From: Pseudocercospora fijiensis CIRAD86
Taxonomy: Eukaryota > Ascomycota > Dothideomycetes > Mycosphaerellales > Mycosphaerellaceae
Assembly (NCBI RefSeq): GCF_000340215.1
Contig: NW_006921533.1
Location: forward strand, 5,609,424-5,673,423
Direction of reading: 5' to 3'
Length of the DNA stretch: 64,000 nt
Of the stretch, positions 33,259 through 45,970 are shown piece after piece. Numbering within the stretch: position 1 is the stretch's first letter; every line of letters begins with the position of its first letter. The position numbers and the translations under genes are program-made. Below the pieces are notes generated by a model. It ran no database searches. It saw nothing but the letters and a program-made list of their open reading frames with translations, and was not told the DNA's origin.

Positions 33259-35030
33259 ATGCAACTATTCAACAATTCTGCCATCAAGATCGAGCTGTTT
33301 CCAAAGAAGAACAAGAAGAACAAGCAGCAAGACCAGGAAGATAATCGAACGCAGCAGAATACAGCTACTTGCACACCTCCAAAGCCAAGGTCTCGTGGCC
33401 GACCAAGCACTAGCCCCAAGTCCGCCGACAGACAGCGGAGCGGCTCCAGGAACCCAACGCCCTCATTAGACCATCGTCGCCAGATCAAGGAGCAGGCCAG
33501 CTATGATTCGTTATCGTCCCGCAACGGACGGTCCGATCATGAGAATGGCACCTTGAAGATAGCACAGCAGTTTTCAACTCTCCCTGAGGTACACAATGAG
33601 GAACCATATCATGCCATTTCCGAGCCTGCAGGTGCTCTGAACCGCGAGTTCTCCTACCAGACAGCTACTGAAATTGGGTCCCTGCAATCTGGACAGCAGA
33701 CGACATCCTCACAAGAAACCAGACCCGGCCACGGAATTGAGAACACTCGACCTAATTCGGGCCCAGACCTGTACGGCGGTCGTGGGGTGGAACTCCCGCC
33801 TAACTCTCCTCTCATCAACAAGCCACCAGAGTCTCCACTCATTGGTACACGTAAAGCTTGGGGCGTGGAACAGCTCGCACCAAACTCGATGTCCAGGCTT
33901 GGCACTCACGCTCAACGAAGTCCGAACACCAAGACGAAGATTTCAGAAAACATGGCCAAGGCACTGGCGAGCAAGAAGTCCCGAGAGAGGGTAAGAATGG
34001 AGCAGGAACAGGCCGCCATGGCTAAGAAGCAGTCTCATGGCAATCTGAGAGCACTGCACCAAACCAACGGATATGTCGATCGTGCTGCGGCCCCAAGTCC
34101 GCCTCCAATGTCACCAGTAAGCAGTGATTCTGACGGGTACAAACCTCAAGCTGCACGTCCTGTTCAGGACGAGAAATCGAAAGAGAATGGTCAATCTGGA
34201 GACAGAAGGACCGCCAAAGTGCCAGGAATGGTCAACAACACCACAGCCGAGTCTCGTATTGCAAAGCGCCGATCTGTAGCGGACTTGAACAGCACTGGGA
34301 AGACCACAAAGGCCAACAAGCCTGTCTATGCCGATTCGGAAGCCCAGACGAGCCCGGACCTGAAGCGAGACCGTGGACAACCCGACCCAAGCCAAGCACC
34401 TCGGTTTGACCGCAACAGCATAAGCAAAATGCCAAGGATGGCACCTGAGCACGAGTACCGATCCGATAAAAGCAGCAAGCGCCGCTCTCGATCCGAAAGC
34501 CGCTTACGAGCTCAGCCTCGATCGGAGAGTAAACCAAGGTCCCGTTCTCAGCATCGCCCGAAGCCTTCACAAATCAATGTCCAGGACGCCCAATCACAAC
34601 GCGACGACCACTATCGCAACCAGACTGGTGTCTCGCCTATGGATTGGGCCTCAAAAGCCGCTGCTGACAGGAAGAGACAATGGAACCACAATTATAATTA
34701 CAACACATCTTCCAACGACAATTACTCCACGTCGGTCTATACTAATGGTGCTATGCCATCTGTCGATGCTCATGTACAGCAAGGCACACCAGGGAGGAGG
34801 GATAGTTTCGGTCGAAGGTCTCCTGAGGATGATGGAGATTATGGCTCGGCGACGATGTATGGAAGCCATAGGATAAGCTATGGTGTAAGTCTACTTGACA
34901 TGGACGTGGGTGACCGTTCGCTGACGAGAAGCAGAGCCCCAACCCAGCGACGATCTTCGGTAACGCGCTGTATAATGCCTCAGCTGGTATGAGTGCGGCA
35001 TACAGTGCGCGAGCTGCTGGCAGAGTTTAA
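33259..35030 (+). CDS. Large intrinsically disordered basic protein, unknown function
   Basis: Two exons, 33259-34884 and 34935-35030, 573 aa with the start I prefer (MQLFNNSAIKIELFPKKNKK). The frame is open back to an ATG at 32962, which would add 99 residues of leader-like sequence. The protein is Ser/Arg/Pro/Gln-rich with repeated PKPRSRGRPS-, RRSRSESRLRAQPRSESKPR- and SPPPMSP-type stretches. It has one short helical part (KISENMAKALASKKSRERVR). The final exon gives a compact hydrophobic end (SPNPATIFGNALYNASAGMS) that supports the GTAAGT intron. No catalytic domain is visible. It could be an RNA- or cytoskeleton-associated scaffold. Confidence 0.7.
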
Positions 35031-35353
35031 GAAATCTCAAGCAAAAACAGGCTCGACTGAGCTTGTCCAAAAGCTGTATCATGTGATTTTTTCGAGCAGT
35101 CTGATGGTCGCACCCAATGCTGACAGATCGCCATGGAAGAATGTCTGATATTGACTTCGAGGAGTGTTTCTTTGTGTGACCATATCTGGGCACTTGATTG
35201 ATCGATGACTGCTGCTGGCAGAGTCATACAGCGGAGCGAGAGCGACAAGGCGTTGGCGGAGTCGGACATGTGACTTTGGAGTCAACTTGTACTATAGGAG
35301 GAGTTGACTGGAGTGTGGTGGTATGTGTGATGGCATCGGTTTTGGTCAAATTC
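35031..35353. other. Intergenic region between convergent genes
   Basis: No gene seen. Confidence 0.25.
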
Positions 35354-36012
35354 TCAAACTCCTCTGCGATCGATGTGACTGGGCCTCTCGTTTACGCCTC
35401 TCCTCAAGTGCAAATGACTGAGAATGATCGCGTGGCCTCTATGGCAAAGCCACGGAGCACTTCTCGTATCGGAAGCAAAAGTAGATGATGGCGATATCAC
35501 CGAGCTATTGAGAGCCTTGCAATCCGATGCGTTCGAGGGCGTAGAAGCAGTTTCAGTTTGCTCTGTTGGCTCGCCTGCTGGTGCAGAGGTCTTTTCCTCG
35601 GAGGCAGGTCCCCAGCTTGCCGCTGAATCATTGAGCTTGATGAAAGTTCCCAGCCATTCTGGATTTGAGATCTCGCTCGGCTGGTCGTCGACCAAAACAG
35701 TGTCAGATTCCCAGTCTTGACCAGTGATCGTTTCAACCTCTTTCTTCAGGTTTTGTCGATTCGGAGGCCGTAGATGACGCAGCTATTGAAGAAGCCGGCG
35801 AAGATGAACGAGCGTTTGACCATCAAATCATACATTAAAATGCAGCTCGTACTTGGTTTTTGGGAGCTTGCTGTCATGTTTTCAGAGGCCCATGTCACAG
35901 CAGAGCACCCCTACCGCTAGCATATCACTTGCTTTGATTGCGATTTCTTGCAAATCCCGAGTTGCACCAGCTTCCTCTCGAGCTGCGTTTTGCGATCGTT
36001 CGTAGACGCCAT
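35354..36012 (-). CDS. Putative two-exon small protein (about 170 aa), unknown
   Basis: Exon 36012-35929 encodes MASTNDRKTQLERKLVQLGI (28 residues in all). A 146-nt GT-AG intron leads to exon 35782-35354, beginning LRHLRPPNRQNLKKEVETIT and followed by SDTVLVDDQPSEI and NPEWLGTFIKLND. Both parts look coding and the phases agree, but the donor (GTGATA) is poor and the last third resembles non-coding translation. No family recognised. Confidence 0.4.
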
Positions 36013-36516
36013 TGCTACTTGCGGCGGCGCACTGTTGAATGCGATCGCTATCCGATGCAAATGTCGAGACTCAAATGTTGAGTGCCGCTGGAAGTTCCGA
36101 GCAGAGTCACACCGGTCTAGCATGTGAGCTTCGTGCACTGACCTTCCTGAGTGCATAGCTCCACACCGATTCTCGCTTGCCGTCTCCGAAGCTGTCTTGT
36201 CAATGAGAGTCGTTCACAAAGGCAACTATGGAAGGGGTGCTGTCCATGTCATTCACATTCTCTCATCATCTATCAACTTCGTGATGAATCCACAGTAGCC
36301 GCGAAAATGCAGCCTATAGTATCTCAAAATCCTGAAGCGACCCGTCTTCGTATGAAACGCCCACGCCATGCTAAAGCACAATCCAGCCCATTCGATCCAT
36401 GACTTCGTCCCTCAGCAATGCTGCAGCGTGGCCGGCTGCTTTCTCATGCCGCCCCAGAAACGCCGTAATGAATGGTGAAAGCTTACTGCAGAAAGACAGC
36501 TCGTATGTTCATGTGC
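36013..36516. other. Intergenic region between the putative small gene and cullin
   Basis: No gene seen. It should contain the cullin 3' end. Confidence 0.25.
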
Positions 36517-38903
36517 TTAAGCAATGTAGCCCAAGTCATCCCCCTCAAGACGCTCGACGTACTCCTTCTCGATCAGAATGTCGATACACTTCTTGATGTC
36601 GCTGACCTTGGGAGAGAATCGATTCTTGATCTGAGCGATGGTTTCGGAGACGAGCTGACTGTGCTTCATGGTCTTGCGAGACTTCATTATGCGCACAATT
36701 GCAGACTGTACATAAGGTTAGCGCAGGCGTTCGACCAGTTAATGTGCAGAAAGGAACCACATACCTGCATGAGCATCTTGCGGTCTTCCTCGATCGTCTT
36801 GTGAGTATCTTCGACCTCCTGCTTCTGCTCAGACTTGATCGCAACGTTCAAGTTGACCTTCAGCTTCTTGTTCTTGAATCCGAGGTTGAGAGTGTACGAG
36901 GTGCCGCTTTGTGGTGATGCACCCTCCGGCTTGGCAGTAAGGACCTTCGCCTTGAGCATGATACCAATCGAGGGATCCAGAGTAGCCTTCTCCAGCGAAG
37001 TCAGTTCGGCAATCTCATCATACGCAACAGTATCGGAGTCGTTGAACAGGAGCAGGATCGCCATCTGGTAGGTCGAGACCTGGAAGGTATATGGAACCTT
37101 GTTCATCTTGACATAATTCGCGCGGATCTCACCCTTGCACAAGTGCCACAGCCACGTGAGCTTTCGACCTCCATGCTTGTGTGTGTAGAAGTTGGAGAAG
37201 CGCTCGTACGTCTTGATAATGGCCGTTGGAGGGGAGAAGGGTGTGGTCGGAGGCTGCAGAGGCCAGAAACCAGTACCCAGGATCTGATAGTAGGCATCGA
37301 CGCCATCCTTGCGATCCTCCTTGTCGATGTTCTCAGCAACCCATGCTTCGTACGAGTTGTTCAGATCTCTAGACGTCTGCATGTCTTGGAACATGCGCTG
37401 CAGCTTATTGGTGTATTCGAATCCGGAGGCATCCTTGAGCTTGGCAATCATGCTCGTCTCTGCGTCGCCGCTAGCAGATGTGCTATTGACAAGACGCTTG
37501 GCCAAATGACGGGAGTAGAACTTCTGGAAGACGTCCTTATCCTCGATATATTTGAAGATGGTCATGACTTGGCTCAACATCTTCTCCATGTCATCCTCCT
37601 CGGTTGCCTTTGTGGACCGCTTAAGCACATTGTCTGCATGCTTAGCGAGCAACTCCGGGGATCGATTCGAGTTCTTTGCGCAGACCTTGTTGCGGTTGAC
37701 GTATTCCCTGCAAGCGTTGTCGAGACTGCGGACAAACTCAGACTCGCCGGTGAAGGCGTTCTGAACCAGCGCAGCATATTGAGTGTGCACCTCGAGAAGC
37801 GCATCGATGTATGCCTTTGGATCAAGGCTCTCGCCTTGGTCGGCGACCTTCTCGACTGCAAGGTATCCAGCTTGACGGACGTGGTTCTCGAAGCGCGTGC
37901 GGAGTGGATCGAGTCCATCTTGAATGCGTGCAAGCAATTTGTACATACGCGCCATGTCTTCTTCTCTATCGTTGTCAAGTAGAATCTGGAATTCGTCTCG
38001 GAGGGTCGATGCGTGCTTGGCAATGAGCGCATTTTCACAAGTCTTCATGAGAGGCACCATGATCTCCGGCAGAAGGAAAAGAGGCACGCGATCCTTCTCC
38101 TCGTCTAGTCGACGCTCTGCCTTCTTCATGTAGTCCACAACGGCGTTTTCAGCCAAGAACTGTTGCGACTCTTTGTCGTAGTATGCGGACGTGGCCTCGA
38201 GATATGGCTTCTCGAAATATGTGCGGTAGACATCCAGTGTCGTCTTAGAACTGTCTGCATCGTCGATGCCAAGAGACACGAAAGACTGCACGACATCCTT
38301 GATCTTCGACTGCTCAATGGTCTCGCCATTGCGCTGCTTTTCCACCAGGCGGAGGACCGCATCCATGACCGCATTCTGCGTGCTGCCGAACATGTCCTCC
38401 TTCCATCGGACCAGGTGCAGCGTGTAGATATCGTAGACGTCTTTCTTGCCCTCATCCATCTCGCGCTTCACCCAGTGGCGGTTCAGGTAGCGGAATAGAT
38501 GGTTGTTGTACATTCCCGCCTGTGTGTAACGCTTCCACTCCTTGATATAGAAAGTGAGAAGAGCTTCATCTGCGTGGTTGACCATCTCCTCGTGCACGGT
38601 CTTCAGGTGCTTCCGCAAGTACTCATTCAGCCTATGGTATAGATCCTCTCCGAGGAGGTGCGCACCGCGGTGATTCGAGTTGAGGTTGCTCTGCTGCACG
38701 CCGACGGCTTTTTGGGCAGTACAGAAGTTATGTATACTGGTGTACAGCGACATGTAGGTCTTGAGGTCGACGCCCTCGCTAAGACCGTACATGATGCGCT
38801 CCACTCCCCACTCGAGGAAAGCCCAAGTGCCGTTGATATCGTCCTTGTTGGTCGGCATGGGTGGTGGCGGCTGTCGCGCCGCGGTGGCCGCTGCTTTTGA
38901 CAT
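36517..38903 (-). CDS. CDC53: Cullin-1, scaffold of SCF ubiquitin ligases
   Basis: Two exons, 38903-36765 and 36705-36517, 775 aa. The N-terminal cullin repeats include [29 protein letters not shown] and [17 protein letters not shown]. The cullin-homology domain shows [35 protein letters not shown] and [12 protein letters not shown]. The short second exon restores the neddylation site [17 protein letters not shown] and the standard cullin end ([14 protein letters not shown]). The final Ala and the N-terminal pattern fit CUL1. Only the last exon makes the protein functional, so the splice is certain. Confidence 0.95.
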
Positions 38904-39527
38904 GGCGGAGGGTGTCGAGGCGGCCGGTCTGGGTGGAGCTGAGGGTGTATTGGCGGAAAGGGAAAGAGAAAATGAAGCTCTTTTATGATTCCGAAGCTTC
39001 GCGCGTAGCGAGGAATCACGAAATGGTGAGTGGCGGTGCCTAAGCTGTCCTCCGGCTGTGCAGCTGGATTATTGATGGATGGATGGACGGCCTCAGGCTC
39101 AGGCTCAGCGACGGCGCGGATGGTGTATCGCTGCGGCGTTGGAAATCCTCGCAAAGTCGGAGTCGGTGTCAAAGAAAAGAAACAAATCAAAGACTGGCGG
39201 GTCTGAGCATATAAACCCCGCGCAGTGGTGCCTGAAGTGCAAGAGAGGTCGAAAGTGAAGAGCGAGAGGCAGTGACGAACTTCGCGCCTGCCGGTCTGTG
39301 CGTGAACCATCTGCCTCTGCCTCTCGCGTGCAAGTTCACTCGGCCAGATCGCGACCTTCATATGCATAAGGCCTACATCGATATTCTTCTCACGCACCCA
39401 ACTGTGAGGAAATTTCTCCTAGTCAATGCTCAAGGTACCCGCCTAAGGCTCGAGTTGAGTACATGTATCGTTTGTACACTCTATGATACAGCTCTATGCT
39501 ACTGGTACATTTCGGCGAGCTTTTTCA
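38904..39527. promoter_or_regulatory. Cullin promoter region and MIA40 3' flank
   Basis: No gene seen. A GATG-type tandem (ATGGATGGATGGA) lies near 39075. Confidence 0.35.
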
Positions 39528-40412
39528 TCACTTGTCCGTGCTGCTCCGCCCATCATGCCATGCCTTTGGCACTAGTTCCTCCGTATCGCTGACTGGCTCT
39601 GATGTCTGCTTAACAGTTTGTGCGGGCACATCATGTCCTTTGATTGCTGATTCAGGGCTGCTTTCCGTCGACTCCTTCCTCTGAGCGAGGGCCACCTGCG
39701 CTCGATCCTCTTCAGCCTGGACTTCTGCTACTTCCTCGTCGTCTAGTTCCGCTCCGTAGATGTCTGGGTGATCTCGGAAGCAGTTTTGCATCGTCTTGAA
39801 GTGCTCGATGCAGTCCACGCCCTTAGGTTCCTCCTTGGAGTACACAAAGCAACTGAATGCTGCTCTGAACTGCTCCCCGCAAGGGCCATGTGCCATTCCT
39901 CCTAAGCACGGGCAGTCCCAGTTGATCTCCCCAGTCTCCTCGTTGAATGCGCCCTGTTGGTCGGCTTCCTCTTCTAATGCGCCGGCGCCTTCTTGTGCAG
40001 CCGGTTCTCCATCTGACACAGCCACTGTCTGCGGCGATTCTGTCTTTTCCTGGAGCTGTGAGGCATGAAGGTTTGCTCTAGCCTGTGCTCGCCGCTGTTC
40101 GGCTATTGAGTCGACTGTTCTGTACTGTTCCGATTCGTGTGGCGTCTCGAGTGGTGAATGTACTGCGTCTGGCAAGAATCAGTATCGTTACTCATCTAGA
40201 TCTATTCACCGCAACTCACATGCGGGTTCTTCTGCGAACACTGATGCTGTATTGTAGTAGTAGACAATCGCTCCAGCTGCAGTCCATCGCAAAGCAGTTC
40301 CCTTCCAGCTTCCAGACTTCGCAGATGATGTGCTCGCAAAACGTCGTCCGATTTTCTGTGCTTTGGGAATTGATCTAGCAGCAGATGCCGCTCTAAATGC
40401 TGGTCGGAACAT
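39528..40412 (-). CDS. MIA40: Mitochondrial intermembrane space import oxidoreductase MIA40
   Basis: Two exons, 40412-40220 and 40168-39528, 277 aa. The N-terminus ([20 protein letters not shown]) is a matrix-type presequence followed by a single membrane anchor ([14 protein letters not shown]), as in fungal Mia40. The catalytic core reads [20 protein letters not shown], with the redox CPC and the first CX9C pair, then [20 protein letters not shown] for the second. The C-terminal third is acidic and disordered. It oxidises incoming small cysteine proteins of the intermembrane space. The gene is divergent from the thiamine pyrophosphokinase gene. Confidence 0.95.
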
Positions 40413-40664
40413 CGTAAGTCGTGAGATCCTGAAGGAATGACGAAATGAAAAACAGCCGTACCAATGCGAGGCGCAACAGTGTCGATGTTCTCTGATTGCA
40501 GCTTAGAAATGTGCCTTTGCCTGAAGACCGGATGTCGGTTCCAATTGGCTGCGGGCTGAGCTCCGATGTTTATGCAAACCTGGAAGCTTCCTTGCGTTGC
40601 ACGCGATTCGATTCTCTGCCGACACCTTTCACGTCTCGGCAATCTACCAAATCACGGTCTAGAC

Positions 40665-41471
40665 ATGGCCATTCAGAATGGTTCTGCGTGCCACATAAGC
40701 AAGATCAGGCTGACGAAGTATCTGGAGCCGGACTCTGGCCACACGTCTTCTAACCCCGAAGTCGCTCTGGTCATTCTCAATTCGCCTATTGACGATCTCG
40801 AGTATTTCCGGCGCCTCTTCGATCATGCCTCCTACCGAATATGCGTGGATGGAGGAGCCAATAGGGTGCACGACCTCCTCTTAAAGCACTATCCCAGCTC
40901 TGAATATCATGAAGCCCTGGCTCATGCCCTGCCTTCTGCGATTCACGGCGATCTGGACTCCATTAATGAAGACGTTCGTCTCAAATACGAGCAGCTCGGT
41001 GTGCCCATAACTCATGATCCCGATCAGTATAGCACCGACTTCGCCAAGGCTGTAAAGACAATCGCGGCCAAAATGCCACAGGTCCGTGATGTGCTTGTGC
41101 TGGGCAGCCTTGGTGGACGAGTGGACCACGGTATTGGTTTACTGCACGAGATTTACCGCCAGCAGAAGTTTCACCATCCAGACTTACAATTTTGGTTCTT
41201 CTCCGAGGCTAGTGTGACAATTCTGCTGCGACCTGGAACGACAGAGCTTGTCACACCACTCAAAGATGGTTTGATCACCCCCAACATTGGCATTCTGCCA
41301 CTGTATGGCAAAGCAGTCATTTCAATCGAGGGCTGCGAATGGGACGTTACAGACTGGCCGACCGAACTTGGAGGAGGGCAACTCAGCACGTCGAACCATA
41401 TTGTGTCCGACCGAGTCTCAATTACTACCGACGTTGATGTGCTTTTTACTGCAGAGCGTAATGGAGGGTGA
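40665..41471 (+). CDS. THI80: Thiamine pyrophosphokinase
   Basis: Single coding exon in this model, 268 aa. Signature motifs are ICVDGGANRVHD, AIHGDLDSIN, HDPDQYSTDFAKA (ATP/Mg-binding acidic residues) and LGSLGGRVDHGIG. The second domain contributes GCEWDVTDWPTELGGGQLSTSNHIV, the thiamine-binding end. It makes thiamine pyrophosphate from thiamine and ATP. The frame is also open to an ATG at 40566, adding 33 residues without conserved sequence, so 40665 is preferred. No THI-box or riboswitch was recognised upstream. Confidence 0.92.
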   Translation: MAIQNGSACHISKIRLTKYLEPDSGHTSSNPEVALVILNSPIDDLEYFRRLFDHASYRICVDGGANRVHDLLLKHYPSSEYHEALAHALPSAIHGDLDSINEDVRLKYEQLGVPITHDPDQYSTDFAKAVKTIAAKMPQVRDVLVLGSLGGRVDHGIGLLHEIYRQQKFHHPDLQFWFFSEASVTILLRPGTTELVTPLKDGLITPNIGILPLYGKAVISIEGCEWDVTDWPTELGGGQLSTSNHIVSDRVSITTDVDVLFTAERNGG

Positions 41472-43082
41472 GGGCGTGACCCGGAGGCGGAGCTTCGAAA
41501 TTTTGCAAATCACAACACACGAAGGTCGCACTGGTGGAAAGGAGGCTCTCTTTCATCTTTGTGGGAGGTAACACTGCTGAGCCCCAGATTGTCACTTACT
41601 GTCAGCCTTGGTGACAGATTTGGCCGCATCTTGTAAGGGCTGCCTACCTTCGCGTTAGATGCGCCTCAGCCTTGCTTGTGCACCGTCACACACGGAACAA
41701 GGCACATTAAGACTCCTGGTATCCACAGGGTTGGATCGGTCCAACCTTCTAGGAGGCAACAATGGCGTGCCAAATAGCTTGTAGGACCTACGGACCGGAT
41801 TCCACGTTGCGTGCGATTGGAAGCAAGCGCCGCGGTCTACTGGCCTACAGTCATGGTCCGGAGCAGATTTCCGACGGATGCTACGATGAGTAGGCATAAC
41901 CGAGGCTGCTACCTCAGCGGAATGGTCGTGGTCAGTTCGTATGCGGAGGCTGTGAACGAGATGTACAGCCCAGTCAGAATCAGCACGATGAGTCGGGATT
42001 CTTCGCCCTGGGGATCTCGTAAAGACGTAAGGCTGCGAACAGCATCAAATCAGAGGTTGAGATTGGATATGGACGTCGACTTGTTCCTGCGTCTTGTGCG
42101 AGTTTCACGGTAACGCATGGCCTTCATGCGCGTGCCCGAGGAGCACGAGCACAAGCATGTATATCCACGTTGCAGACGACAACGTCATCAAGATAAAACG
42201 TCGGTCACGCAAAATGCTTTGGCATCTTGAAGATTGACGAAGTTGTTCAGCGGTAATAAGATCTGCTACATCTTCATGTGAGAGCACGTTGATCAGTGCC
42301 GCGCCACAGACGCTGTGCACGTACAAAAAAGCCTGAAGCTGTCAGCCAGCAAACAAGCTATGGAGTACCTTTTGTCCGAAGGTCTGTAGACTCCCCACTC
42401 GGTGGGTGGAATTTTTGTAAATGGAATTTCCGCAAAACTAGGTGAAGCACTATCGCTGTCAAACTGCCTGCATGTGAAAATTGCCTTGAATTTATTTATT
42501 AGAACAACTGTATTGCAAAGTGAGTGGCCTGGCGATCCATCGCCCGCCTGCCGAAAGCAAAACCTTGTCAGCAAGGGTCTTTTCCTCTACCGCACCGCAC
42601 CGCACCGCAGTATCAACTTTGGGAACGGCAACTGCACGACTTCTGTGTGCGCTCCAGACACACAATCTCTCACAGTGCAACTGTTCTCGCCCATTTCCAA
42701 CATCTCACGCGATTCCCCTGCCAATCAGCGCGCGCTTGCCATTTCCAAACCTGCACGATCCCGCCGCAGTCGACCACCACCTCGAAGGCGTCCGCCGGCC
42801 ATGGAGCTGTAGACGAGCCGCGGGCGACGAGCTCTGCCATCAAAATTGGGACTGCACACACTTCACTGTTAGTCACCTACTGCATTGCTGTGCGCCGCGC
42901 ACCGCACATGCTCCGTCGCACGTCTGCCACTCTTGCTAATACCAACATCTTCGGCAGGCACGACTCCCCTACTTAATCTCCGACCCTTGACGTCCACGCC
43001 AATCTTTCACCTGTATAGCTGTCGACAAGCTCTCTTTTACCAGAAACATTCATTCCGAGGCGCTTTGCAAATATACTCCGAT
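41472..43082. other. 1.6-kb intergenic region without recognised genes
   Basis: Short frames on both strands carry no domain. A (CCGCA)n run is present at about 42589-42610. The last 300 bp are C-rich, like the promoter and leader of the transportin gene. Confidence 0.3.
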
Positions 43083-45970
43083 ATGGAATGGCAGCCGCAG
43101 CAAGAGAACCTGAGCCAACTGGCTCAGTATCTCCGCGACTCATTGAGTGGACATGACATCCGAGCACAGAAGAATGCTGAGCAAGTGCGTATCCGCTCTG
43201 GGCGAATCTTTTGGTCAAGAGATCTATGCTAATGCTCGGATAGATGCTACGGAAAGCCAAAAGCTCTCTGGATATCAACAACTACTTAGTCTACCTCTGC
43301 ACCACACCAACCTCTACCACCGGACTGAACGAGCAATCATATCATGCTGCACGGAGTGCTGCAGCTATTATGCTCAAAAATAACGTCAAAGCATCTTACC
43401 GCACCATCCCGGAAGAGAGCAAAGCATATCTCAAATCTCGTGTGCTACTCGGCCTGCAAGATCGCAATACGCAGATCCGCAACTACATCGGAAATGTCAT
43501 CACCGAGGTTGTACGACAGGGCGGCATACTAGGATGGACGCAAGTCCTGCCCGACCTCGTCAACATGGTAACGAATCAGAACGGCCGAGCTTCCACCGAG
43601 GCACAGGATGGTGCCATGGGTGCGCTATTCAAAATTTGCGAAGATAACAAGAAAGCCCTGGACCAGGAGTATCAAGACCAGCGACCGCTTGCGTATTTGC
43701 TACCTGAGCTGCTGAAGTTCACAACAAGTCCAAACTCAAAGGTGAGATCGCGAGCGCTAGGCGCTATCAATATCTTTCTCACCGAGCCTGTGGCTCTTAC
43801 GGTCCGCGAGAATATCAACGAAATCTTGCCGGCTATCGTGAGATTGTCGTCAGATGACAACGATGACGTACGGCGATTTGTGTGTCGAGCCTTCGCGTTG
43901 CTCGCCGACGGGCTGCCTCAGGTGCTTGTCCCACACGTGCAGGGCATCGTCGAGTATACGCTTTCTCAACAAAAGGATGTCCATAACCAAGAGCTTGCGC
44001 TAGATGCTGCGGAGTTCTTCTTCGAGGCTAGCAGTAATACAACATTACGAGAGGCACTTGGACCATACCTGGCCCGGATTGTGCCGGTGCTGCTTGACAG
44101 CATGATATACAGCGAAGACGATCAGCTCCGACTAGAGGGCGATGAAGACGATGCAGACCTGGAAGATGAAGCCAAGGACATCAAACCCACATTTGCGAAG
44201 GAAAAGACTTCAAGAGCAGACACCGCGAGTGGTGCAACCCTAGCCAATGGCCAAAACAAGCCTGCTATCAATGGTTTCGCCTATGAAGATGATGACGACT
44301 TGAGCGATGGCGAGATCGATGAGGACGAAGACTTTGATGACATCGATCCCGAGGAGGAATGGAATCTCCGCAAATGCTCAGCAGCCTCTCTTGACAGTCT
44401 CGCGAGCCATTTCCATGGCGTAGTGTTTCGCGAAGTCCTGCCATGGTTGATCGAGAATCTCAAGCACAAATACTGGCCCAATCGCGAAGCAGCAGTACTT
44501 GCGCTAGGAGCCATTGGACCAGGTTGCATGGACGACATCAAACAACATCTTGCTGAGCTCATACCTTACATGTTGTCACTTCTCAACGATCAGCAGCCGG
44601 TCGTGCGCCAGATCACCTGCTGGTCACTCAGTCGATTTGCCTCATGGGCGGCACATGATGAAAGTGCTCCCAAGAATCAGTTTTTCGAGCCCATGATGGA
44701 AGGCTTGCTGAACCGTATGCTGGACAGCAACAAGAAAGTCCAAGAGTCTGCAGCCTCGGCATTCGCATCTCTCGAAGAGAAAGCCAAGACTGCGCTGACG
44801 CCTTACTGCCACATCATTCTTCAGCAATTTGTGAAGTGCTTCGGGAAGTACAAGGACAAAAATATGTACATCCTTTACGATTGCGTGCAGACTTTAGCAG
44901 AGCATGCATCACCCACCCTCGCGCAGCCCGAGAATGTCGACCTTCTCATGCCGGCGATGATAGAGCGTTGGGAGCACGTGCATGACCAATCCCGCGAAAT
45001 GTTCCCTCTACTGGAATGCTTGTCGTTCGTCGCCACAGCTCTTGGGGCGCAATTCTCCCCGTATGCCGAACCGCTCTTCGCTCGCTGCATTCGCCTCATT
45101 CAGCAGAACTTGGAAGAGGGCATCAATGCTGAACAGTCCTTCCTGGATCAGCCAGACAAGGATTTCCTCGTCACAAGCTTAGATTTGCTGAGCAGCATCA
45201 TTCAAGCACTCAACGAGTCGCAAAGCACCAAGTTGGCAGCCAGTGCTCAGCCAAACATGTTTCAGCTTCTGGCGTTCTGTATGAAGGATAGCAACAATGA
45301 TGTTCGCCAATCTGCTTACGCCCTTTTGGGAGACTGCGCAATCTACATATTTTCGCAGCTGCAGCCATTCCTGCCTGCGGTCATGGAGATTCTCATCCAG
45401 CAACTGGACATCAACGAGCCGACTGAAGATCCCGAGACAGCCTTCAGGGTCATCAACAACGCTTGCTGGTCTTGCGGTGAGATTGCGATGCGGCAGAAAG
45501 AAGGCATGGAGCCATACGTTGATCGGCTTCTCGCCAAATTAGCAGTCATCATGTTCAGCGCCGAAGTACCCGACAGTCTCAACGAGAATGCTGCAATTGC
45601 CTTGGGCCGTCTCGGCATCGGTTGCCACCAGCAATTGGCACCGCATCTAGCCAACTTTGCGCCACCGTTCTTGCACTCGATGCAAAAGGTCAGCTGGACT
45701 GACGAGAAGGGCCACGCCTACAAAGGCTTTGTGAACGTTGTCCTCGATAACCCACAGGCGCTCGAGAAGTGCTTGTTGGATTTCTTCATGGAGATGGCCA
45801 ATGCTCCCGGCGTCTTCCTCACCGGCATGCAGGATGATGGACCTCTCGCTGGCTTTGAACGCGTTCTGGTACAGTATAAGCAGATGATTGGAGGCGAAGG
45901 ATTCGACAACTTCCTTCACAACTTGCCACCACCAAAGGAGCAGGCACTGCGCCAGCTGTACTCATTCTAG
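43083..45970 (+). CDS. KAP104: Transportin (karyopherin beta-2) nuclear import receptor
   Basis: Two exons, 43083-43184 and 43244-45970, phase 0, 942 aa. The start MEWQPQQENLSQLAQYLRDSL and the HEAT-repeat body (IMLKNNVKASY, IRNYIGNVITEVVRQGG) are typical. A long acidic loop (DDDDLSDGEIDEDEDFDDID, with EEEWNLRKCSAASLD after it) is the diagnostic H8 loop of transportin, which releases PY-NLS cargo on RanGTP binding. Conserved C-terminal repeats (INNACWSCGEIAMRQ) follow, ending ALRQLYSF. Length agrees with yeast Kap104. Likely cargoes are hnRNP-type RNA-binding proteins. Confidence 0.95.

Noticed and set aside
37143..37982. 279-aa plus-strand frame inside cullin
   Set aside because: Antisense shadow of a strongly conserved cullin domain.
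38627..39397. 256-aa minus-strand frame beyond the cullin start
   Set aside because: It overlaps the cullin N-terminus in a different frame and is Pro/Arg/Thr-rich in the manner of a shadow frame.
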